The notes under the pieces are model-generated. The model ran no database searches and was not told the origin of the DNA. It saw only the letters and a list, made by a program, of their open reading frames with translations. The position numbers were made by a program, and so were the translations under genes. This document shows positions 45,132 through 54,266 of a stretch of DNA of 64,000 nucleotides, one piece after another (position 1 is the stretch's first letter; every line of letters begins with the position of its first letter). The stretch comes from an uncultured Bacteroidales bacterium (lineage in GTDB: Bacteria > Bacteroidota > Bacteroidia > Bacteroidales > Paludibacteraceae), in contig CACXYM010000005.1 in the NCBI GenBank assembly GCA_902771935.1, positions 79,323-143,322 of the forward strand, written 5' to 3'.

Positions 45132-45955
45132 TAGATATTTTACTATCAACATATAACGGAGAACGATGGCTACGCGAACAATTGGATTCGATACTGGCGC
45201 AGAGTTATGGCGGTTGGCGTTTGCTGATTCGTGACGATGGTTCCACCGATGAGACTGTTGCTATTATTGATGAATATGTGCGTTTGTATCCCAGTCGGAT
45301 TGTACGTTTGGAGGAAAGTCGCAATATGGGATGTGTGCGGTCGTATGAGTATTTGCTCTATACTTCAACTGCAGAGTATATTTGTTTTGCAGATCAAGAT
45401 GATGTATGGTTGCCGAAAAAACTTGAGAATATGCTGAAACTGTCGATGGAATCGGAGAAAAATGCATCTGTTGACACTCCAATAGTTGTTTGTTCCGATT
45501 TGCGTGTGGTTGATTCAGATTTGGAAGTGATTGATGAATCGTTTTGGCATATGGTGCGTTTGCGTCCCGATTTATTACAAACTCCTAAGCAGTTAGGGAC
45601 ATGCAATTATGTGACTGGTTGTGCGATGATGTTTAATCGAGTGGCGAAGGAATTGGCCTTACCTTTTACAGCTAATGCCTATATGCATGATGCAGTTGTG
45701 GCTTTGACAACCTTATATCGCGGCGGTCAGATTATTATATCACAGGATAAGGATATTTTGTATCGTCAACATGAAGGCAATGTGATTGGTGCTATCCGTG
45801 TGGCAAAAGGCTTGCCGTATATTTGGTCTAAGTTAATCTCGATGCGAAGTGTATGGAAAAGAAATCGTCGCAACTATTTGCAGGCTAAGGATATAATTCA
45901 TTGTAGTGCGATGTCATTTATGTATAACAGGATAAAATATTTGCTTCGTCGATGA
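45128..45955 (+). CDS. Family 2 glycosyltransferase (GTG start)
   Basis: 275 residues. LLSTYNGERWLREQLDSIL, RDDGSTDETV and FADQDDVWLP are GT2 signatures of the rhamnosyltransferase-like type. The GTG start overlaps the previous stop as GTGA. Closely related in pattern to the following gene, suggesting old duplication. Ends overlapping the next start by 4 bases. Confidence 0.9.
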   Translation: MIDILLSTYNGERWLREQLDSILAQSYGGWRLLIRDDGSTDETVAIIDEYVRLYPSRIVRLEESRNMGCVRSYEYLLYTSTAEYICFADQDDVWLPKKLENMLKLSMESEKNASVDTPIVVCSDLRVVDSDLEVIDESFWHMVRLRPDLLQTPKQLGTCNYVTGCAMMFNRVAKELALPFTANAYMHDAVVALTTLYRGGQIIISQDKDILYRQHEGNVIGAIRVAKGLPYIWSKLISMRSVWKRNRRNYLQAKDIIHCSAMSFMYNRIKYLLRR

Positions 45956-46671
45956 TTTCTGTTTGTGTTACGACATATAATGGTGCTGACTATATAGAAT
46001 CTCAGTTGCGCAGTATTTTGGTTCAGTTGTCTGCGCACGATGAAGTGATAGTTTCCGATGATGGTTCGGCAGATGAAACATTGCGAATTATTCGTGAAAT
46101 AGGGGATAAAAGAATTCGTGTCTTAGAGCATCCACCTGTTGGTGTAACGCGTAATTTTTATGCTGCTTTGGATGAGGCAAAGGGTGAATATATTTTTCTT
46201 GCAGATCAGGATGATGTGTGGTTGGAAAACAAAGTGTCGCGTTGCGTAGAATGTTTGCAGAAATATGATCTGGTGGTAACTGACGCGAAAGTGACCGATG
46301 AATCTTTGTGCGTTGTAGAAAAGTCATTGTTTGAGTTGTTGAACAGCAGAGAGGGCTTATGGAAGAACTGGTTTGCCTGCACGTTTTACGGATCAATGAT
46401 GGCATTCAGACGCAGTGTGTTAGATGCGGCTCACCCTTATCCTTCCTCAACAATGATTGCGCATGATTGGTGGATTGGCATGGTGGCAGAAATGAAAGGC
46501 AAAGTATGCTTTTTAAAGGAGCCGTTAGTATTGTACAGGCGTCATACAGGCACGATGACTCAGGTCAATAGGAAGTCTTTTTTAACACGTAGCCCTCGTC
46601 CGTTGCATATCAAAATCATCGCGCGCGTGTCTATGCTATATTATATAATAAGGTATCGTCTGAGTCATTAG
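45952..46671 (+). CDS. Family 2 glycosyltransferase
   Basis: 239 residues. VCVTTYNGADYIESQLRSIL, VSDDGSADETL and FLADQDDVWLENKV closely parallel the preceding GT2, with RRHTGTMTQVN in the acceptor region. Overlaps the previous stop as ATGA. Probably a duplicate that now adds a different or second residue to the repeat unit. Confidence 0.9.
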   Translation: MISVCVTTYNGADYIESQLRSILVQLSAHDEVIVSDDGSADETLRIIREIGDKRIRVLEHPPVGVTRNFYAALDEAKGEYIFLADQDDVWLENKVSRCVECLQKYDLVVTDAKVTDESLCVVEKSLFELLNSREGLWKNWFACTFYGSMMAFRRSVLDAAHPYPSSTMIAHDWWIGMVAEMKGKVCFLKEPLVLYRRHTGTMTQVNRKSFLTRSPRPLHIKIIARVSMLYYIIRYRLSH

Positions 46672-46676
46672 TTTTT

Positions 46677-47798
46677 ATGTCAAAGAAGCGCATTTTACAT
46701 ATTTCAAAGTTTTACCATCCCTATTATGGCGGGATAGAGGATGTAGTATATACTATTGTCAATGAGTTGAAAGGTGACTATGAACAACGGGTAATCTGTT
46801 TTAATCATGAGCGTGGTTTTGTTCGGTCTATGGATAATGGCATTGAGATTATTCGTGTGAATGCGCCCGTCAGTATTGCTTCGCAACCCTGTTCGTTATC
46901 ATTTCTATGGAAGTTACAACACGAGATCAATAGTTTTCGTCCGGATATTATACATATTCATTTCCCTAATCCATTGGTTGCAGCATATTTGCTGATGGTT
47001 AACACGCATGGAGCAAAGATTGTGGTTCATTGGCATGCAGATATTATTGGCAAGAAGGCAATGTATACATTTGTTAAACCGATAGAGCACAAGGTTTTGA
47101 AGCGTGCGTATCGTATAGTTGCAACCAGTAAGCAGTATATTGCTAAGTCTGCGCCACTTCAGCCGTTCCTAGACAAAATAGTCATTATTCCTAATACGAT
47201 TAACGAAAGCAAGTTGCAGTTTTTTAAGGGTGAGGAAAAAAAGATAAATGCGATTCGTGAGAGGTATATCGGGAAGAAAATAGTATTTTTTGTCGGTCGT
47301 CACGTCAATTATAAAGGTGTGGATTATTTGATAGCAGCGGCTTCGCAACTTCCGGATGATTGTGTTGTTTTAATTGGGGGCACAGGAGTTGAGACTGAGA
47401 ACTTGCGTCATTTAGCAAAACCATTGGGAGATAAGGTTCGTTTTCTGGGTCGCTTGCCGAATAATGAGATGAAGTATTATCTGTGCGCTGCTACAGTCTT
47501 TGCATTTCCGTCTATTGATCGTCGTGAAGCATTCGGAGTGGCATTAGCTGAGGCTCTGTATTGTGGAACGCCCGCTGTTTCATTTTATATTGATGGTTCA
47601 GGAACGACATGGGTTAATCAACATGAAAAGACAGGTCTTATTGTTCAAGACAAAGATGCCGACCATTATGCACAGGCTATTAAGAAATTACTCTCTGATG
47701 ATGAGTTGTGTAAGCAATATGGCGATAACGCGGCAGAGTGGGTACGTGCTCATTTCTTAAAAAATCAAATAAGTCAATTAACGACTATCTATCAGTAA
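46677..47798 (+). CDS. Family 4 glycosyltransferase
   Basis: 373 residues of GT-B fold. ILHISKFYHPYYGGIEDVVY carries the acceptor-side glycine pair, FVGRHVNYKGVDYLI begins the C-domain, and RREAFGVALAEALYCGTP is the nucleotide-sugar EX7E motif. Retaining enzyme of WbdA/mannosyl- or GalNAc-transferase type; sugar uncertain. Ends with TAATG shared by the next start. Confidence 0.9.
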   Translation: MSKKRILHISKFYHPYYGGIEDVVYTIVNELKGDYEQRVICFNHERGFVRSMDNGIEIIRVNAPVSIASQPCSLSFLWKLQHEINSFRPDIIHIHFPNPLVAAYLLMVNTHGAKIVVHWHADIIGKKAMYTFVKPIEHKVLKRAYRIVATSKQYIAKSAPLQPFLDKIVIIPNTINESKLQFFKGEEKKINAIRERYIGKKIVFFVGRHVNYKGVDYLIAAASQLPDDCVVLIGGTGVETENLRHLAKPLGDKVRFLGRLPNNEMKYYLCAATVFAFPSIDRREAFGVALAEALYCGTPAVSFYIDGSGTTWVNQHEKTGLIVQDKDADHYAQAIKKLLSDDELCKQYGDNAAEWVRAHFLKNQISQLTTIYQ

Positions 47799-48529
47799 TG
47801 CTTAATATTTCGATTGTACTATATAAAACCGATGTGGCAAAGTTGATGCCTATATTGGAGGAGTTATATAGTATCCCGATGTTAAATCGAATATATTTGG
47901 TGGATAATTCTCCGAAGTTTTCGGACGAATTAGCCTTGCTGCCACTGCCGGTTGTATATATCTTTAATAATACTAACTTGGGCTTTGGTCGTGCTCATAA
48001 TATTGCAATTCGTGAGTCAGTCTATGATGAGATTGCCTATCATTTGGTGATTCATCCTGATGTAGAAGTTAAGGCAGAGGATGTTGCTATGTTGGTTAAT
48101 TTTATGGACCAACATCACGAGGTCGGACAATTGATACCTCGTGTGGTCGATGAGAATGGAGAGTTGCAGTATGTGGCACAGAATCTTCCGACTCCACTGG
48201 ATATTATTTGGAAGAGGGAAGATGTAAAATATGATTATGATCGGCCAATGAATATGCCGAATCTAAGTGGGTGCTTTATGTTGCTTAGGATGGAGGCTGT
48301 TTTGCAAGCGCGCTTGTTTGATGAGCGATATTTTATATGTTTTGATGTTATAGACTTGACACGTACGATACACCGAGAATGGTTGACTCTATATTTGCCA
48401 AGCGTAACAATAATACACCATCGCGCAAAGAAATCAAGACGATCTTTGCGCGATTGGTGGGTACATATTGTTGATATGTGCCGCTATTTCAATAAGTGGG
48501 GTTGGTTCGTTAACCGAGGTATGATTTGA
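47798..48529 (+). CDS. Family 2 glycosyltransferase, divergent
   Basis: 243 residues from the ATG at 47798 overlapping the previous stop; an upstream in-frame ATG at 47738 lies inside the GT4 gene. [53 protein letters not shown] and LVIHPDVEV resemble the rhamnosyltransferase GT2 branch. Last gene of the locus. Its 3' end runs 20 bases into the convergent rpoD gene. Confidence 0.87.
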   Translation: MLNISIVLYKTDVAKLMPILEELYSIPMLNRIYLVDNSPKFSDELALLPLPVVYIFNNTNLGFGRAHNIAIRESVYDEIAYHLVIHPDVEVKAEDVAMLVNFMDQHHEVGQLIPRVVDENGELQYVAQNLPTPLDIIWKREDVKYDYDRPMNMPNLSGCFMLLRMEAVLQARLFDERYFICFDVIDLTRTIHREWLTLYLPSVTIIHHRAKKSRRSLRDWWVHIVDMCRYFNKWGWFVNRGMI

Positions 48530-49370
48530 GGACTTTGTTTCGTTTCCCCTCACCAAGTTTTTTAATAGCCTTTTCTTTAATTTGGCGAACACGTTCGCGA
48601 GTTAATCCGAGTTCTTCTCCGATCTCCTCAAGCGTTTTTTCTGGTACGCCAATACCGAAGAACTTGCGCAGAATTTCTGCTTCACGAGGAACGAGTAACG
48701 CAAGAGCTCTATCTATTTCGGTTTTGAGCGATTCGTTAATAAGTCCACGGTCAGCATTGGGAGAGTCTTCGTTAATCATCACGTCGATGAGGCTATTGTC
48801 TTCACCTTCTACGAATGGCGCATCTACAGAGACGTGACGTCCTGACATCTTGAGAGTATCAGCAATCTTATCTACCGGAATATCAAGCAGTTCGGCTAAT
48901 TCTTCAGCAGAAGGCTTGCGTTCGTGCTCTTGCTCAAAGCGTTGGAATGCTTTGTTGATCTTATTTAATGAGCCTACTTGGTTCAGCGGTAGACGTACAA
49001 TACGTGATTGTTCAGCCAGGGCTTGCAAGATTGATTGGCGAATCCACCAAACGGCATATGAGATAAACTTAAAGCCGCGTGTTTCGTCGAATTTCTCCGC
49101 AGCTTTGATGAGTCCGAGGTTACCCTCATTGATAAGGTCAGGTAAGCTAAGTCCTTGGTTTTGGTATTGCTTAGCTACAGAAACGACAAAGCGCAGGTTG
49201 GACTTGGTGAGCTTTTCAAGCGCTGCACGATCTCCTTGACGGATACGCGCGGCCAACTCTACCTCTTCCTCCACGGTGACGAGACTTTCTCGACCGATTT
49301 CCTGCAAATACTTGTCCAATGAAGCCGATTCACGGTTAGTAATCGACTTTGTAATTTTTAGTTGACGCAT
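48510..49370 (-). CDS. rpoD: Primary sigma factor, RpoD/SigA type (Bacteroidota form)
   Basis: 286 residues, short because region 1.1 is absent, as is normal in Bacteroidota. Region 1.2 ([16 protein letters not shown]), regions 2.1-2.4 ([38 protein letters not shown]), region 3 and region 4.2 helix-turn-helix ([20 protein letters not shown]). This sigma should read the TTTG/TAnnTTTG promoters of the window. The tRNA-Arg gene sits 23 bases upstream in the same transcript. Confidence 0.95.
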   Translation of the reverse strand: MRQLKITKSITNRESASLDKYLQEIGRESLVTVEEEVELAARIRQGDRAALEKLTKSNLRFVVSVAKQYQNQGLSLPDLINEGNLGLIKAAEKFDETRGFKFISYAVWWIRQSILQALAEQSRIVRLPLNQVGSLNKINKAFQRFEQEHERKPSAEELAELLDIPVDKIADTLKMSGRHVSVDAPFVEGEDNSLIDVMINEDSPNADRGLINESLKTEIDRALALLVPREAEILRKFFGIGVPEKTLEEIGEELGLTRERVRQIKEKAIKKLGEGKRNKVLKSYLG

Positions 49371-49393
49371 TTGTTTGTTATGCTTTAAAAACG

Positions 49394-49467
49394 TGATTCG
49401 GGCGGGAGTCGAACCCGCGACCCACAGCTTAGAAGGCTGTTGCTCTATCCAACTGAGCTACCGAACC
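49394..49467 (-). tRNA. tRNA-Arg (anticodon TCT)
   Basis: On the minus strand a full cloverleaf: acceptor GGTTCGG / CCGAATC with one G-T pair, D-arm with TAGCTCAGTTGGATAGAGCA, anticodon stem ACAGC/GCTGT with loop CTTCTAA (anticodon TCT, reading AGA/AGG), T-arm with GGTTCGACTCC. The 3' CCA is not encoded. Placed in the leader of rpoD. Confidence 0.96.
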
Positions 49468-49537
49468 TCGCGTGAACTATCCTCGTACATGTACCAAAAC
49501 TGCGTTTTAGTAGGGAGTACTCGGACGTTCCCGCTCT

Positions 49538-49590
49538 CCCCACAAATTAAAATTTGCGGGGGCCCTATATAAGGCTTTTGCCTCTAAGGG
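49538..49590 (-). promoter_or_regulatory. Hairpin-rich leader before tRNA-Arg/rpoD
   Basis: Two consecutive hairpins lie in the ~130-base leader between the promoter and the tRNA: CCCC-A-CAAATT ... AATTTG-C-GGGG (49538-49561) and CCCT ... AGGC-tttt-GCCT ... AGGG (about 49564-49590). Further short palindromes (GTACATGTAC near 49486) follow. Besides this and the tRNA, the 49371-49680 interval contains nothing else recognised. Confidence 0.5.
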
Positions 49591-49606
49591 TACACAAAAA
49601 AGCGCG

Positions 49607-49638
49607 CAAAAGTACTGCTTTTTTTTGAAATAACCAAA
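49607..49638 (-). promoter_or_regulatory. Promoter for tRNA-Arg and rpoD
   Basis: Minus strand TTTG (49638-49635), 20-base spacer, TACTTTTG (49614-49607). The start near 49600 is more than 130 bases above the tRNA, and the transcript continues into rpoD. Confidence 0.85.
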
Positions 49639-49680
49639 TTTTTATTCAAAAATATGCATTTTTGTGCCTTTTTATGCTTC

Positions 49681-49995
49681 TTACAGCAGACCGTCGATGA
49701 TTTTCTCAAGGTCAGGTTTGCGGCAAGCACCTACGTGGCGATTTACTAATTCTCCGTTTTTGAAGAATAGCATTGTCGGGATATTCATAATGCCATATTG
49801 CTCGCAAGTGTCGGCATTATCGTCCACATTCAGTTTGCCAATTACGACCTTTCCTTCGTATTGTTTAGCGAGTTCGTCCACGATAGGGAGCATCATTTTG
49901 CAAGGGCCGCACCAAGGTGCCCAAAAATCGATTACAACGGGTTGTGCCGAGGCCAACAATTCTTGGATGTTGGAATCCGTTACTTCATACGTCAT
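49681..49995 (-). CDS. trxA: Thioredoxin
   Basis: 104 residues with the redox-active WAPWCGPCK site and the cis-proline region NIPTMLFFKNGELV. Reduces disulfides in cytoplasmic proteins, and could supply electrons to the methionine sulfoxide reductase encoded elsewhere in this window. The start overlaps the end of the Clp ATPase gene by 4 bases. Last gene of the minus-strand run that begins with the glycogen genes. Confidence 0.96.
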   Translation of the reverse strand: MTYEVTDSNIQELLASAQPVVIDFWAPWCGPCKMMLPIVDELAKQYEGKVVIGKLNVDDNADTCEQYGIMNIPTMLFFKNGELVNRHVGACRKPDLEKIIDGLL

Positions 49996-52253
49996 ATTGA
50001 TTCAATTTTAATTGTTTTTTTCTTAGGTTGGTTGAGCATGGATTCAGTTATCTTGTCTTCAAGATATGTTTGAATTGCACGTTTTATAGGTCTTGCGCCA
50101 TATTGTTTGATATCGGATTTGTCAAGCATGGCTACTTTCACTCCGTCCGAGACTTGTAGGGTATAACCCTGTGATTTTAAACGTTGACGCAGTTTGTCGA
50201 GTTCATTATCTAAAATGATTTGCATGGTTTCGCGTGATAGCGAATCAAATGTGATGACATTGTCAATACGATTGACGAACTCTGGCGGGAAAGTCTTATT
50301 AAGTGCTTTGAGCAAGGTCTGCTTTTGTGCCTTTTCGTCTGCGTCTATTGCAGCAAAGCCCACGCCGCTGCCAAAATCTTTGAGTTGGCGTGTTCCTACA
50401 TTGGACGTAAGGATGATAATCGTATTTTTAAAATCCACGACATGACCTTGCCGGTCAGTTAGACGTCCTTCGTCCAATACTTGGAGCAGGACATTAAATA
50501 TGTCTGGATGGGCTTTTTCTATTTCGTCAAATAGCACGATTGAGTAAGGTTTGCGTCGGACAGCTTCGGTCAGTTTTCCTCCATCTTCGTGTGCTACATA
50601 TCCGGGAGGCGCTCCAACAAGAAGCGAAACGGTATGCTTCTCCATATATTCCGACATGTCAAAACGGACAATGGCATCTTTGGAGCCGAACATCTCTTCT
50701 GCTAGGCATTGTGCAAGGAACGTTTTGCCTACACCAGTCGGACCAAGAAAGAAAAATGTGCCAATAGGGCGTCTTGGGTCGCGTAGTCCGAGTCGTGAGC
50801 GTTGGATGGCCCGTACAACTGTTTGCACGGCTTCATCTTGTCCTATAACGCGTTTTTTGAGCGTATCGGCCATGGTGCGAAGTCTTTCTGTTTCTGCTTT
50901 GCGTACGCGCTGGACGGGCACTCCTGACATCATCGCTACCACATTAGCTACATCGTCCTTAGTGACGGTTGGGCGGATGCCTTCCTCGTTTTCCGTAGCT
51001 TGTTTCTTGGCACCGGCTTCATCCAATACATCAATGGCTTTATCAGGGAAGGCGCGATCCGTGATATATCGGTCAGCCAGCGTAACGCAAGCATTTAGTG
51101 CTTCGTCCAAATATGTTACATGGTGATAATCGGCATAACGTCCGGATAATCTGTGGATAATCTCTAACGTTTCATCGGTATTTGTCGGACGCACCATTAT
51201 TTTCTGGAAACGCCGCTCCAAAGCTCCATCTTTTTCAATAGAAGTGCGGTATTCATTGGTGGTGGTTGCGCCGATGCATTGTACCTCTCCGCGTGCTAAA
51301 GCCGGCTTGAGAATATTGGCAGCATCCAATGACCCTTGTGCATTTCCCGCACCGATGATGGTGTGTATCTCATCAATAAAGAGTATGATTTCTGGATGGG
51401 ATTGTAACTCTTGGATAACGGATTTCATCCTTTCCTCAAATTGTCCGCGATATGTTGTTCCAGCGACCATAGAGGCTATGTCCAACGTGATGATACGTTT
51501 CTCTTTGAGAGTTTCTACCTCGTCGTTCACGATGCGGAGAGCCAGTCCTTCCACAATGGCAGATTTGCCCACACCGGGTTCACCAATAAGAATAGGATTA
51601 TTCTTTTTGCGACGCGAAAGGATTTGTACAACGCGCTCTATCTCTACTTCGCGACCTACTACCGGGTCCAATCTCCCTTCAGCAGCCTGTGTGGTTAAAT
51701 CGCGTCCGTATTTGTCAAGCGAAGGTGTGCCATTGGGTGATTTGCGTTCTTTCTTCAGACGCGTTGTGTCTGTTTTTCGCGGTTCGTCTTCCACATCGGA
51801 AGATTGGCCTGTTCCTGCTTGCGGCGCTACATGGCGTTTAGGGTAGAGTTCGGCAATGCGATCGTATGTAATGTCCCACGTTGCCTCCAAATAGATGGCA
51901 GCATGATTGATACGCTCGTGTAAGATAGCCAAAAGTAAGTGGATAGAACCGGTAGCCTCATCGTTATAACTCTTAGCCTCGTTGTCCGCAATACGGAGTA
52001 TGCGTTCCACCTGAGTTGAACGCGTAATAGGTTGCACCATATCCGTTGAGCTTTCCTGTAGAACCTCGTCAAGATTGAGTTTAGCATCTTCAGGCGACCA
52101 ACCAGTACGCAAAAGCAAATCATAAGCCGTTCCTTCTTGCAAACGAATGATGCCGAGCAAGAGGTGCTCGGGTAATACTTCTTTATTGCATAAACGTCCA
52201 GCTTCTTCGTGAGCGTAAATGAGTATTTTATTTAATCTAACTGTTAGTGGCAT
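49992..52253 (-). CDS. ClpC-like AAA+ ATPase lacking the middle domain
   Basis: 753 residues. Clp N-terminal repeats (about 1-140, TVRLNKILIYAHEEAGRLC), first AAA+ domain with GEPGVGKSAIVEGLA, second with GPTGVGKTFLAQCLAE. A ClpP-docking GVGF loop is present. Between IDVLDEAGAKKQATENEEG and TKDDVANVVAMMSGVPVQRV there is room for only ~10 residues where ClpC has a ~40-residue coiled middle domain that binds MecB-type adaptors. It would unfold substrates for ClpP but be ClpA-like in control. Overlaps trxA by 4 bases and follows the porin by 6. Confidence 0.87.
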   Translation of the reverse strand: MPLTVRLNKILIYAHEEAGRLCNKEVLPEHLLLGIIRLQEGTAYDLLLRTGWSPEDAKLNLDEVLQESSTDMVQPITRSTQVERILRIADNEAKSYNDEATGSIHLLLAILHERINHAAIYLEATWDITYDRIAELYPKRHVAPQAGTGQSSDVEDEPRKTDTTRLKKERKSPNGTPSLDKYGRDLTTQAAEGRLDPVVGREVEIERVVQILSRRKKNNPILIGEPGVGKSAIVEGLALRIVNDEVETLKEKRIITLDIASMVAGTTYRGQFEERMKSVIQELQSHPEIILFIDEIHTIIGAGNAQGSLDAANILKPALARGEVQCIGATTTNEYRTSIEKDGALERRFQKIMVRPTNTDETLEIIHRLSGRYADYHHVTYLDEALNACVTLADRYITDRAFPDKAIDVLDEAGAKKQATENEEGIRPTVTKDDVANVVAMMSGVPVQRVRKAETERLRTMADTLKKRVIGQDEAVQTVVRAIQRSRLGLRDPRRPIGTFFFLGPTGVGKTFLAQCLAEEMFGSKDAIVRFDMSEYMEKHTVSLLVGAPPGYVAHEDGGKLTEAVRRKPYSIVLFDEIEKAHPDIFNVLLQVLDEGRLTDRQGHVVDFKNTIIILTSNVGTRQLKDFGSGVGFAAIDADEKAQKQTLLKALNKTFPPEFVNRIDNVITFDSLSRETMQIILDNELDKLRQRLKSQGYTLQVSDGVKVAMLDKSDIKQYGARPIKRAIQTYLEDKITESMLNQPKKKTIKIESI

Positions 52254-52259
52254 AGGCTT

Positions 52260-54263
52260 TTATCTATAAAAATACCAGGATAGTCCAGCACGGAACACAT
52301 CCGGGTTATATGGGTAATTTGGCATAATTTGGCAGTCTGTATTCTTTTTCATAAACAGATGGTTGAAGTGAGTGTAATGGGCAAAGAAATTTAAATGTAA
52401 GTAGCGCACAAAGAAGTTTGCATACACATTCAAAATAGGATAATTACCTACCTTAACTTGATCCTGCGAGCAGAATTGTCCTGTGGCGGGATTTAGAATG
52501 GGCGAGTAGTACTTGGTGAAATACCGTAGGTCCACACCTATCTGCGCATCCAGTGCCTTAAACCACGTGCCGTGATAGTACAAATTGTGATACAGCGTGA
52601 TAGTGGGCACGGCAATAATGGACGAAGACGAATGTTGATAAACAACATTGTTCTCCAAGTTCACCCAGGGTGTCGTCAAATCGCAATGCACATTGGCAGC
52701 CAGCACCTGAACGTTTCCGTCATATTGATGTGGCAAACCGTCTGATGCGGCGAACCATATGGGGCGCGTAACGTTTTCAAAGTCAATGTTTACGCTGGGC
52801 TTAATCCATTTCGTCGGATAGGCTACTTCTCCGCCTACATAGAAGCGCATAGGCTTGCTGAAGTCGTTATTCCAGATGAAGTGGTTGGAAGTGTAGTGCT
52901 GCATGTAGTACGACGGCGTTTCGTTTCGGAAGAAAGCGCGTGCTGTGAGTGACATAGTGTCCTTACCAACTGGGATAAATCCTGTTACATTGCCGTTGAC
53001 TTGGAATTGACCTAATTTATATCCTGCCACACACACATCGCCATTCACGTAATAACGCAGATACTTACCATGTTTCTTGAAAATGGCTCCTCCGACAAAG
53101 GTATTGTTTGTCCATTGGTAGTAACCCGTATCCAAACGCTGGAAGATCATCTTGGAGTTTAGTATGGTATCCGTCGTATTATTTAATGCGGGCAAGTCAA
53201 TCATGTTGATGCCAATCGGATAGTAAAAACGTTGGCATTCGTTTTTTGCATACACTGTTGCACCAAAGCGGAGTAGGGTATTAAACTCTTCTTCAAATGT
53301 CACAGCCAACGTATTGCTGATGGTCAGTACATCTGACGAATCGCGTGTTTCTGACCAGTTGCGATAACTATTCACGTAATACGATTGTGGATCCTTCTCG
53401 ATATAGCGGCGATTCGAATTGTTGATATCCAATGTATGCGCAAAAGTAATAACAGGAATATGCTCAATGCGAATTGTGTCCTGGATTTCTTTTTCACCGA
53501 AGTTGTTGGTCACTTCAATCGAATCTACATGTTCACGTTGTTTGGTAATCGAATAGTAGTGATTGATGAAGCCGCTCAAATAGCGATAGGCAGACATGCC
53601 TTTCATCCGCACAGGGATATCTTCGGGTTCCAATGTTCCCGTCAGGTCGTTCAAATCGACTATACCCCCATTCTCGAAGTTGCTTATGCGTGCCCACATA
53701 AACGCTGCTTGAATGGAGTAGTGGTCGCCGTTATAGGAACCGAATACAGATCCATTAAAGAGCTTGTTTTCTTGGTTCTGGTAGTGTCCTGCAGCGTTGA
53801 GATAGTTCATCTGCAGGCCTAAATTGAAACGCTTGGTGATATTACCTGTAAACAAGAAATTAACCTCATTTTCCTCATGGTAAGTGGTAAAACCTTTCTT
53901 ATATGCCACGTTAGAGAACGGTAAGTTCGTATTGTAGAACCGCACATTCATCGGCGTAATCAGATACGGCGTATATTGTTTGCCGAAGAAGTCTTCTACC
54001 AAATCCGTTTTCGTGAAATACAACCGGGATTGAACAGGAGAAATAAGCGAACCGTTCCATACGTTGGATATGCTGTGTACATATACCGGTTCGCGCATAG
54101 GCAAATTGAGATAACCCGTGTCAATAGGCACGGTGTCAGCCAAGTACGTAGGTGAAGGCAACTGCCAAGAGCGGATATCCGTCTTGACAGTCCCTTTCTT
54201 CGCACAAAGCGGGCCGATGATAATCATCAGCGTACAGACTATTACCCCAATCTTTTTTATCAC
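52260..54263 (-). CDS. Putative outer-membrane porin (Porin_10-like)
   Basis: 667 residues with a signal peptide (GVIVCTLMIIIGPLCAKKG) and a long beta-strand-rich body with aromatic-ended strands (NVRFYNTNLPFSNVAYKKGF, HLNFFAHYTHFNHLFM, FRAGLSWYFYR). The final aromatic-Arg end is a common outer-membrane assembly signal. This fits the putative porin family PF14121 of Bacteroidota. It lies between Clp and GH57 genes; substrate unknown. Confidence 0.82.
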   Translation of the reverse strand: MIKKIGVIVCTLMIIIGPLCAKKGTVKTDIRSWQLPSPTYLADTVPIDTGYLNLPMREPVYVHSISNVWNGSLISPVQSRLYFTKTDLVEDFFGKQYTPYLITPMNVRFYNTNLPFSNVAYKKGFTTYHEENEVNFLFTGNITKRFNLGLQMNYLNAAGHYQNQENKLFNGSVFGSYNGDHYSIQAAFMWARISNFENGGIVDLNDLTGTLEPEDIPVRMKGMSAYRYLSGFINHYYSITKQREHVDSIEVTNNFGEKEIQDTIRIEHIPVITFAHTLDINNSNRRYIEKDPQSYYVNSYRNWSETRDSSDVLTISNTLAVTFEEEFNTLLRFGATVYAKNECQRFYYPIGINMIDLPALNNTTDTILNSKMIFQRLDTGYYQWTNNTFVGGAIFKKHGKYLRYYVNGDVCVAGYKLGQFQVNGNVTGFIPVGKDTMSLTARAFFRNETPSYYMQHYTSNHFIWNNDFSKPMRFYVGGEVAYPTKWIKPSVNIDFENVTRPIWFAASDGLPHQYDGNVQVLAANVHCDLTTPWVNLENNVVYQHSSSSIIAVPTITLYHNLYYHGTWFKALDAQIGVDLRYFTKYYSPILNPATGQFCSQDQVKVGNYPILNVYANFFVRYLHLNFFAHYTHFNHLFMKKNTDCQIMPNYPYNPDVFRAGLSWYFYR

Positions 54264-54266
54264 GCT

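Noticed and set aside
49375-49572. 65-codon plus-strand frame over the tRNA
   Set aside because: It is the antisense of tRNA-Arg and the rpoD leader.
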